A stretch of DNA of 31,347 nucleotides from an uncultured Collinsella sp. GTDB taxonomy: Bacteria; Actinomycetota; Coriobacteriia; Coriobacteriales; Coriobacteriaceae. Below the pieces are notes generated by a model. The model did not search any database, was not told the DNA's origin, and saw only the letters and a program-made list of their open reading frames with translations. This document shows, in pieces, positions 22,856 through 28,885 of the stretch; position 1 is the first letter of the stretch, and each line of letters begins with the position of its first letter. Where the stretch lies: NCBI GenBank assembly GCA_934650975.1, contig CAKUFW010000018.1:1-31347 (forward strand), written 5' to 3'. Position numbers and translations under genes: made by a program.

Positions 22856-24760
22856 CTAGAGCTCCTTCTGCAGATAAAGGTCATGGTCGCAAAAACCCAG
22901 GTGGCGGTAATACTCGCGCGTACCAATCGCGCTGATCACGTTGATGTGCGCATAGCCCGCATCCTGAGCAATCTGGCACGCACGTTCCACGAGCAAACGC
23001 CCCAGACCGTGATGCTGAGCCGCCTGGCCCTGATCGCCCACGCGCGCCGCCATACCATACACGTGCACCTCGCGAATCATCGCCTCGTCCGGCAACGTCG
23101 GCAGCTCGTCCGCATGAGCGGCAACAAAGGCACGATTGGGCAGCGACAGGCGCAAAAAGCCGGCGATCTTGCCCTCGGACGTCACCCACTGCAAAAAGCG
23201 CTCGCTCGTCACCGGCGTCTCGTAAGCAACCTCATCGAGAGAGAGCTCATCCAAATCGGCGCCCGCGGTACTGATCTCGCGATAGCGAATCTCACGCACC
23301 TTTGCGCCCTCGCCACGGGCTGCCAAGCGATTCTCGACGAGCTGACGCAGGTTAGGCTTCTTATTGCCCACCATGATGTCGTCGGAGCTAAAGTCGCGAA
23401 TCATACGGCTGATACGGCAAAACGCCGGTGTCACCACGATATCGTCGGCCAACACGTCGAGCAGCTCTTCCTCGGTATAGGGACGCCACTCGCCACGCTC
23501 GTAGCAGCCCACCAGACGCGAGCCCTCGATGAGCGCGCACGGGTAAACCTTGACCTCGTCGGGCATAAAGGCGCCCTCGGTCATAAAGCGCCCGTAGTCG
23601 CGTTTGTCCCCCTCGGGCGTGGAGCCCAGCAAGTTGAGCATAAAGTGTGCATGGATCTTAAAGCCAAACAGTCTTGCAAGCGAAAACGCACGCTCAATCT
23701 GAGCCACCGTAATGCGACGCTCGTTAATGTCGAGCAGGTGCTGGTCGAGGCTCTGAATACCCATCTGGATCTTGGTGCAGCCCAGGCGGCGAATGAGCGT
23801 AAGCGCCTGCGGCGTCACGGCATCGGGGCGGGTCTCGATAACGAGCCCCACCACACGATGCTTCGCCGTCTCGTTAATGCGCTGCTGACGTTCGAGCTCT
23901 TCCATCGTGGCTGTCTGCCACTCGGCGACCTCGCCCCACGGCGTACCGGGGCCGTACAGACGACGCACCACGCGGTTGTAGCCACCCACGGCGGCATCCA
24001 CACGCTCCTGCTCGTCGGCAACACCGGCTGTAAGCTCGGCCTCATCAGTCACAATGCCGGCAACTCTATAGCGCTCGCGACGCTCCGCCACTACCGGCGG
24101 CAGGGCGTCGGCGGGAGCGTCATCGAGTAGGCGCCCTGCCTCGGCACGACTGATGCCCGGACGCGCCAGCATGGGGTTGGCCGCCACGCCGGCGACCGCA
24201 TCGTCATTGAGCGCACGGAAAAGCTCCGACATAAACCAGGTCTGATAGCCTTCCGGATAGTCACTCCAGGTGCCGCCGAGCACGATGAGCTCGATCTTAT
24301 CGGTCGCATGCCCCATCTGCGAAAGCGCCGTCAAACGGGCACTCACCTGCAGATACGGATCGAAGCAGTTTTGCTCCGCACGGGCACACGCCGGCTCAGC
24401 GTGCAGATAGCTCTTGGGCATGCGCAGGTCGTTGGGGCAAAACAGGCAATCGCCCGAGCACGGCCACGGCTTGGTGATGACGGTAATAGTCGCCACGCCC
24501 GAAGCCGTGCGGCGCGGCTTCATGCGCAACACCTGCAGCAGTTGACGCTCCAACTCGGCATCAACATTCCAGGCAGCCCACCGAGTCGGCTCCTCACGTT
24601 TAACCCGCTGGTAGAACGGCAGCAGACGGCGCTTGGCCAAATCGCGTTTGTCGGCACCCTCACGGCGCGCCTCGGCATGTATCAATTTGACGAGCACCTT
24701 GTCATCCACGGTCTCGCCGCGACGCAGAGCCTCGAGTATGTTCAAGATAATCTGTTCCAT
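22856..24760 (-). CDS. elp3: Elp3-type tRNA U34 carboxymethyltransferase (radical SAM + GNAT)
   Basis: This 634-residue cytoplasmic enzyme combines a radical SAM domain and a C-terminal GNAT acetyltransferase domain. Elp3 enzymes use acetyl-CoA and SAM to make 5-carboxymethyl groups on the wobble uridine of tRNA. The [4Fe-4S] cysteines are Cys101, 105 and 108 in WPCSGDCLFCPND; NETAKHRVVGLVIETRPDAVTP near residue 297 is a strong Elp3 signature, and GLGRLLVERACQIAQDAGY near 580 is the acetyl-CoA loop. About 100 residues (roughly 190-290) are inserted within the radical SAM part. ATG 24760 follows GGGGG by one base, a poor spacing, and a TACAAT box lies only six bases upstream, so the start or mRNA may be unusual. 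The next gene begins without a gap. Confidence 0.93.
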   Translation of the reverse strand: MEQIILNILEALRRGETVDDKVLVKLIHAEARREGADKRDLAKRRLLPFYQRVKREEPTRWAAWNVDAELERQLLQVLRMKPRRTASGVATITVITKPWPCSGDCLFCPNDLRMPKSYLHAEPACARAEQNCFDPYLQVSARLTALSQMGHATDKIELIVLGGTWSDYPEGYQTWFMSELFRALNDDAVAGVAANPMLARPGISRAEAGRLLDDAPADALPPVVAERRERYRVAGIVTDEAELTAGVADEQERVDAAVGGYNRVVRRLYGPGTPWGEVAEWQTATMEELERQQRINETAKHRVVGLVIETRPDAVTPQALTLIRRLGCTKIQMGIQSLDQHLLDINERRITVAQIERAFSLARLFGFKIHAHFMLNLLGSTPEGDKRDYGRFMTEGAFMPDEVKVYPCALIEGSRLVGCYERGEWRPYTEEELLDVLADDIVVTPAFCRISRMIRDFSSDDIMVGNKKPNLRQLVENRLAARGEGAKVREIRYREISTAGADLDELSLDEVAYETPVTSERFLQWVTSEGKIAGFLRLSLPNRAFVAAHADELPTLPDEAMIREVHVYGMAARVGDQGQAAQHHGLGRLLVERACQIAQDAGYAHINVISAIGTREYYRHLGFCDHDLYLQKEL

Positions 24761-24766
24761 GCCCCC

Positions 24767-24772
24767 ATTGTA
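24767..24772 (-). promoter_or_regulatory. Candidate -10 very close to the elp3 start
   Basis: TACAAT on the minus strand ends six bases before the elp3 ATG. If it is the -10, transcription would begin at or next to the ATG, giving a leaderless mRNA as is common in Actinobacteria. No -35 stands out; that region would overlap the terminator of the upstream gene. Confidence 0.3.
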
Positions 24773-24778
24773 AAGGCA

Positions 24779-24812
24779 AAGGCGCCGGAGCCGATCTCGG
24801 CTTCGGCGCCTT
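24779..24812 (-). terminator. Terminator of the DUF4097 operon
   Basis: Bases 24779-24794 and 24797-24812 form a 16-bp GC-rich stem with one mismatched pair on the minus strand and a minimal loop. On the minus strand it is followed by TTGCCTTT after the AAGGCGCC arm. It lies 44 bases after the stop of the DUF4097 gene and directly before the elp3 start region. Confidence 0.75.
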
Positions 24813-24856
24813 CATCAAACAGCGCGTCAATATCTTCGCCTAGGCTTTCGTCTGCC

Positions 24857-25759
24857 TCAATACTCCGAATCAAACGACATGTCGCCCGAACCGACCTCAA
24901 AACGATACGTGGCAGACTTGTCACCGTTATCGAATTCAAGATTCAAAATGGTCTCGCCGTCGTAGCCAAGCGGAAGGAAATCGCTCTCGAAGTCGCCGCT
25001 GCCCAAGGTGAGGCTCGCCTTAAAGCCCGTCGAGTTCGGAACCGTCATCTCCACATCGCCCGAGCCCACACTCACGTCCATCGACTTCGTGGGGGCCGGG
25101 TAAAGCTCGAACGTCACATCGCCCGAACCGACCTCGGCATTCAGGGTATCGGTCACGGTGCCCGTAAACTCAACGTCTCCCGAGTCCAGAGTCAGGTTGA
25201 GGTCATGACACGCAATGCCCGCGACCGTCAGATCACCCGATCCTACATTCGCTGTAATGCCCACCATGTTATCGGCAACTTTGCGCGGCAGTTCGACGGT
25301 AACCGTGCGGTCAATGGCGCGCTCGTCATCGCAATCGAACTGGCGAATCTTGAGCGTAGAACCCTTGATTTCGGCCAGGTTCTGGGTTGCCGCATCGAAG
25401 GCAACGGTCCCCGTTGCCACGCGACCGCTTTCAATCACGCGCACTGGCCCGCCGGAGACGTGTTTGACCTCGACCGTGCCCGACGTCACGTCCAAGTCAA
25501 GCGATGTGAACGCGTCGGCATCAAACGTTTCGCTCGAAAGCTGTTGAGGCCGAGCGGAATAGTTACCGCTATTCAAGGAATCGTCCTCGTCAAACGCATC
25601 GTCCATACCAGACAAGCCGGATACAACATCGTTGAGATCCCACGGTCCATCAAAATGAATCAAAGTCCGCGAAGTGCCAAAGACAAGCCCGATGATGAGC
25701 ACAAACGCTCCGATGCCAATGCCCAAGCGCCTCTTAGACTCATGCGAGAGCTTCATCAT
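24857..25759 (-). CDS. DUF4097 family beta-helix-like envelope protein
   Basis: This 300-residue protein has a single N-terminal membrane segment (about residues 12-30) and an extracytoplasmic part. The latter holds an acidic stretch near 50-65 and then a run of short beta repeats, each with a S-G-D turn: VTSGTVEV, VGSGDLTV, LDSGDVEF, VGSGDVTF, VGSGDVEM, LGSGDFES, VGSGDMSF. This is the DUF4097 (putative adhesin/YvlB-like) pattern; the function of the family is unclear, with links to envelope stress. The start overlaps the regulator's stop as ATGA, with AAGGTG 4 bases upstream; a second ATG directly follows. It is translationally coupled to the HTH gene, which may respond to or act with it. 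Confidence 0.9.
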   Translation of the reverse strand: MMKLSHESKRRLGIGIGAFVLIIGLVFGTSRTLIHFDGPWDLNDVVSGLSGMDDAFDEDDSLNSGNYSARPQQLSSETFDADAFTSLDLDVTSGTVEVKHVSGGPVRVIESGRVATGTVAFDAATQNLAEIKGSTLKIRQFDCDDERAIDRTVTVELPRKVADNMVGITANVGSGDLTVAGIACHDLNLTLDSGDVEFTGTVTDTLNAEVGSGDVTFELYPAPTKSMDVSVGSGDVEMTVPNSTGFKASLTLGSGDFESDFLPLGYDGETILNLEFDNGDKSATYRFEVGSGDMSFDSEY

Positions 25760-26478
25760 TCATCACCTTCTTTGGCACTCGGCTCAGCGGTGGTCGCGGC
25801 AGCCATGTCAGCGTCAACCGCTGTGAAAACGTCCTCCCCCTTAGTCCTAGCGACCGCCGGCGCCGGACCAACCCGGATATCCCCACGCGCCCAATCACCA
25901 TCGAGCGCACGTGCCACCCAGTGATAGATGGGAATCGTAAAGAAGATCAGTGCGGGAAAGGGGCTGGCACCAAACAGGAACATCAGCAAAAAGAACAGCA
26001 GCCAGCACACGGCCCAATACGGGAACGACTGGAACGGGCCCTTCACCGGAGTCGAGCCAACCGCGGTGCCACTCGTCGCCTGCGCCGTAGCGGCATTGGC
26101 GGCCTGCGCACTCCAACTCGCCGCCTGCGCCGCCTTGGCTGCCGCGTCACTTGCCTGCGTTGCCGCCTCAGTCGCACGCGCCGCTGCCTCATGGGTGCGG
26201 GCGCGCTCTGCCGCCTCGGCCTCGCGCTGACGGGCGCGGTCCTCGTTCTCAAATTCGATATCGTCCTCGATCTCGTCGCTCGGATTGAGGAGCTCGTCCA
26301 AACTCACGCCATAGAGTTTGGCGAGCGAGATTAGGTTCTCGGTATCGGGCGAGCTCTCCGCGCGCTCCCATTTACTGACCGCCTGGCGCGACAGTCCCAA
26401 CTTTCGTGCCAGCCCTTCTTGGCTAAAACCCTTGCTGCGACGAAGGTCGGCGAGTCGCTGTGCAGTTTCTACATTCAT
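25756..26478 (-). CDS. Membrane-anchored Xre/Cro-type HTH regulator
   Basis: This 240-residue protein opens with an HTH_3 domain (residues 1-65: RLADLRRSKGFSQEGLARKLGLSRQAVSKWERAESSPD). A charged, then alanine-rich probable coiled-coil linker follows (about 68-135), then two hydrophobic segments (PYWAVCWLLFFLLMFLFGASPFPALIF region, about 150-185), and a hydrophilic tail. A DNA-binding head tied to the membrane suggests a sensor-regulator for envelope conditions. ATG 26478 has AGGAGG 4 bases upstream. It overlaps the DUF4097 gene by four bases, forming a two-gene operon. A palindrome AAGGCGCCTT (26528-26537) about 50 bases upstream is a candidate autoregulatory operator. Confidence 0.9.
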   Translation of the reverse strand: MNVETAQRLADLRRSKGFSQEGLARKLGLSRQAVSKWERAESSPDTENLISLAKLYGVSLDELLNPSDEIEDDIEFENEDRARQREAEAAERARTHEAAARATEAATQASDAAAKAAQAASWSAQAANAATAQATSGTAVGSTPVKGPFQSFPYWAVCWLLFFLLMFLFGASPFPALIFFTIPIYHWVARALDGDWARGDIRVGPAPAVARTKGEDVFTAVDADMAAATTAEPSAKEGDE

Positions 26479-26527
26479 GGTTCCTCCTATGTGATGCCAG
26501 CCGTGCCGCCGGACCGTTTTTGTTCTT

Positions 26528-26537
26528 AAGGCGCCTT
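26528..26537. promoter_or_regulatory. Palindrome upstream of the HTH gene, candidate operator
   Basis: AAGGCGCCTT is a perfect 10-bp palindrome 50 bases before the regulator's start. HTH_3 proteins commonly bind such sites in their own promoters; this assignment is by position only. Confidence 0.3.
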
Positions 26538-26669
26538 GCACAGTTAAAAATCTATCCGCCACCGCCAAAAGCATGCCACCTATTCTAGTGAGATTTTTGA
26601 CAACCGGCGGTTGCGGGTGCATGTGAACTGCGGAAATGTGTCCAAACAGAGCAATGACCCGCCGCTTGG

Positions 26670-26699
26670 TTGTCCCCGTTGCGGCGTTAACGGTAGTAT
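26670..26699 (+). promoter_or_regulatory. Candidate promoter of the methyltransferase gene
   Basis: TTGTCC (26670-26675) and TAGTAT (26694-26699) are separated by 18 bases and lie 46 bases before the GTG start. Another -35-like TTGACA at 26597-26602 has no good partner. Confidence 0.35.
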
Positions 26700-26745
26700 G
26701 GTCGTACTGTTTATTCCGCACCGCCGACGGAGGGAGTCCCGCGCC

Positions 26746-27618
26746 GTGAACCGCGATTTCGCCTCATCGCTCATCCAGCTCAACAATACGTTCTATCGCG
26801 AGCACTCCGCCTCCTTTTCCGATACGCGCCAGGCCCCGTGGCCCGGCTGGGTGCGCACTATGGACATCGCGCTCGAGCAGCTCGATGTGGCCACCATCGA
26901 GCATCCCGTCCGTGTCTTCGACCTTGCCTGCGGCAATATGCGCTTCGAGAACTTTGCTGCCGGCGGCACGCTTGCCGCCAAGGGCGTAGATGGCGCGAGC
27001 CCCTCGGCGGATGCCAGCTGCCCCTTTGAGTTCTACGGCGTCGACTCGTGCCAGGATCTGGCCATCGACGCGCGCGGCCACGCCTTGCGTATCCCCAACC
27101 TGCACTTCCAGGAACTCGACGTGCTCGATGCCCTCATGAAGCTCAACCCTGCCGAGACGCCCGACGTGCTTTTCGACGCCCCGCTTGCCGACATCTCGGT
27201 CTGCTTTGGCTTTATGCACCATGTGCCGTCGTGTGAGTACCGCGTGCGCGTGCTCGACGCCCTGGTACGCCAAACGCGCCCGGGCGGCATCATCGCCATC
27301 AGCTTTTGGGAGTTTATGAACGACGAGCGCATGGCGCGCAAGGCCGTTCGCGCCGAGGCCCGCGCCGAGCTCACCCCGCCGTTTGAGGGCTACGACTCCG
27401 CGCAGTTTGAAGTCGGCGACCACCTCATTGGCTGGCAAAACGACCGCCACGCTTACCGCTATTGCCACCACTTTGACGACCAGCAGATCACCGACCTGAT
27501 GCGCGGCGTTCGCACGTTCTACAAGAGCGGCGAGGTCCCCGTGCGCGAGCTCGAGCGCTTCCACGCCGATGGTCGCAGCGGCGAGCTCAACCGCTATGTG
27601 ATTCTCAAGCGCTTGTAG
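26746..27618 (+). CDS. Class I SAM-dependent methyltransferase
   Basis: This 290-residue soluble protein has a Rossmann-type SAM-binding domain: motif I VFDLACGNMRFENF near residue 61, an acidic strand end FYGVDSC near 98, and ISVCFGFMHHVPS near 150. RPGGIIAISFWEF near 182 is the typical post-motif strand. The C-terminal part (DHLIGWQNDRHAYRYCHHFDDQQI) resembles the tail of tRNA methyltransferases of the Trm9/AlkBH8 type and of general class I enzymes, but the substrate cannot be assigned. The GTG at 26746 has GGAGGGAG 9 bases upstream and marks where the conserved-looking sequence begins; the open frame reaches back to 26611 without support. Confidence 0.87.
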   Translation: MNRDFASSLIQLNNTFYREHSASFSDTRQAPWPGWVRTMDIALEQLDVATIEHPVRVFDLACGNMRFENFAAGGTLAAKGVDGASPSADASCPFEFYGVDSCQDLAIDARGHALRIPNLHFQELDVLDALMKLNPAETPDVLFDAPLADISVCFGFMHHVPSCEYRVRVLDALVRQTRPGGIIAISFWEFMNDERMARKAVRAEARAELTPPFEGYDSAQFEVGDHLIGWQNDRHAYRYCHHFDDQQITDLMRGVRTFYKSGEVPVRELERFHADGRSGELNRYVILKRL

Positions 27619-27621
27619 GCG

Positions 27622-27639
27622 TCAGCGATTCGTCGCTGA
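27622..27639 (+). terminator. Stable hairpin with UUCG loop after the methyltransferase gene
   Basis: TCAGCGA (27622-27628) and TCGCTGA (27633-27639) enclose TTCG, an extra-stable tetraloop sequence. No T-run follows, so it may protect the 3' end or end transcription only weakly. Confidence 0.4.
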
Positions 27640-27735
27640 GCCGCACCGCATCTTTCGGGCAAATCGCGCCCACCCCTTCCAACCCATTACCGGAACATGC
27701 AGCTATGCGTTCCACACTTATGACCAAGGAGCCTC

Positions 27736-28575
27736 ATGGGAGCCGTCCACGTTCGCACGCCTAAGAACTTTGTGCTCGAAGAGCGCCTGGAGCGCTACGC
27801 CGACGCCATCGAAACGAGCCCCGAGAACTATGCCGGACGTTGGCGTGAGGCATGCACGCCGGCTGGTGGCAAGCCCTTCGCCCGCCTTCACCTGGATCTG
27901 GGCTGCGGCAAAGGAACTTACCTGGTTGAGCGTGCTCACCGTGAATCCGATACCCTCTTTATCGGTATGGACCAGGAGCCCATCTGCATCGCCTATGCCG
28001 CACAGAAAATCTGCGAGCAGGAGCTGCCCAACGCACTTGTCCTGCCCCGAGACGCCGCATCGCTGCCGCGGCTGTTCGCCGCAGGCGAGCTCGATGCCAT
28101 CACCATCAACTTTCCCACTCCGCAGCCCAAGGCCAAGTACGCCAAAAAGCGCCTCGTCCATGTCGACCATCTGATGCTCTACCGTCCGCTCTTTGCCGCC
28201 GGCGCCACCGTCACGCTGCGTACCGACAGCAAGCCGCTGCGCGACTACGCCCTGGGGCAGTTTCCCGCGGCAGGCTACGACACACTTTGGGTAAGTGACG
28301 ACGTTCGCCACGACCATCCCGAGCATCCCGAGACCGAGTACGAATGCCGCACACGCGAGATGGGTGCCGCTGTCTATGGCATATGCGCCACACCCGGCAC
28401 GCAGCCCAGCGATGAACAGCTCGCAGCAGGCCGAGCGCAGGAGCAAAGCCTTGCCTGCTATCTGCCCGACGACCTCGATGAGCTCACCTACGTGCCCCTT
28501 GGCATGGAAGAAGCCGTCGAAAACTTTAAGAACCGCGCCCGCAAGGGCAAGAAGCGTTTACCGCAGGAGCCCTAG
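27736..28575 (+). CDS. TrmB-family tRNA (guanine-N7)-methyltransferase-like protein
   Basis: TrmB enzymes methylate G46 of tRNA at N7 using SAM. This 279-residue protein has the SAM motif HLDLGCGKGTYLVERA near residue 52, FIGMDQEPICIAYAA near 76, LRTDSKPLRDYA near 165, and a TEYECRTREMG stretch near 205 that corresponds to the family's T-x-Y-E-x-R motif. The family signature usually reads FPDPWPK...H.KRR, but here it is FPTPQPKAKYAKKRL, losing the Asp and Trp. The C-terminal ~50 residues are longer than in typical TrmB. AAGGAG lies 4 bases before ATG 27736. It may be an active divergent TrmB or a paralogue with another substrate. Confidence 0.8.
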   Translation: MGAVHVRTPKNFVLEERLERYADAIETSPENYAGRWREACTPAGGKPFARLHLDLGCGKGTYLVERAHRESDTLFIGMDQEPICIAYAAQKICEQELPNALVLPRDAASLPRLFAAGELDAITINFPTPQPKAKYAKKRLVHVDHLMLYRPLFAAGATVTLRTDSKPLRDYALGQFPAAGYDTLWVSDDVRHDHPEHPETEYECRTREMGAAVYGICATPGTQPSDEQLAAGRAQEQSLACYLPDDLDELTYVPLGMEEAVENFKNRARKGKKRLPQEP

Positions 28576-28640
28576 AGGCCTCTGATGGTCGCGGCGTCGG
28601 CAAACAAGCGCAAATTGGCGCCGACGAACGGCCCTCAAAC

Positions 28641-28763
28641 CTAAGTGAGTAGACTTTTTAGCAATAGCTAAGCACAACCCGCATAGGAAGAAATAAAACC
28701 GCAGGTAAAGCCCTTGCGCAAAAGTCATGTGCTCGCGATATTGCAAAAAGTCTACTCACTTAG
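28641..28763. repeat. 123-bp palindromic element
   Basis: Outer arms 28641-28659 and 28745-28763 are perfect 19-bp inverted repeats (CTAAGTGAGTAGACTTTTT). Pairing continues imperfectly inward through GCAATA/TATTGC and AGCACA (28671-28676)/TGTGCT (28728-28733), leaving an A-rich centre. It occupies most of the 310-base gap between the TrmB-like gene and the helicase; the rest of the gap shows no gene. The T-run again lies inside the stem. Confidence 0.85.
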
Positions 28764-28845
28764 CTCGCGACTGCACCAAACGGCTGAACAGAACGCCCAT
28801 TTCCTGCATTTTCTCGCGCGCTGGCACCCCGCGCCGCCGCTACGC

Positions 28846-28851
28846 CATAAT
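28846..28851 (+). promoter_or_regulatory. Candidate -10 for the Ski2-like helicase gene
   Basis: CATAAT lies 34 bases before the ATG at 28886, after the palindromic element. No -35 match is evident. Confidence 0.25.
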
Positions 28852-28885
28852 AGTTGGCGGACAAACGGCGAGAGAAAGCAACCAC

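Noticed and set aside
21986..24130. 714-codon plus-strand frame opposite the spermidine-synthase-like and elp3 genes
   Set aside because: Both minus-strand genes have clear family motifs; the plus frame is His/Arg/Ala-rich shadow sequence.
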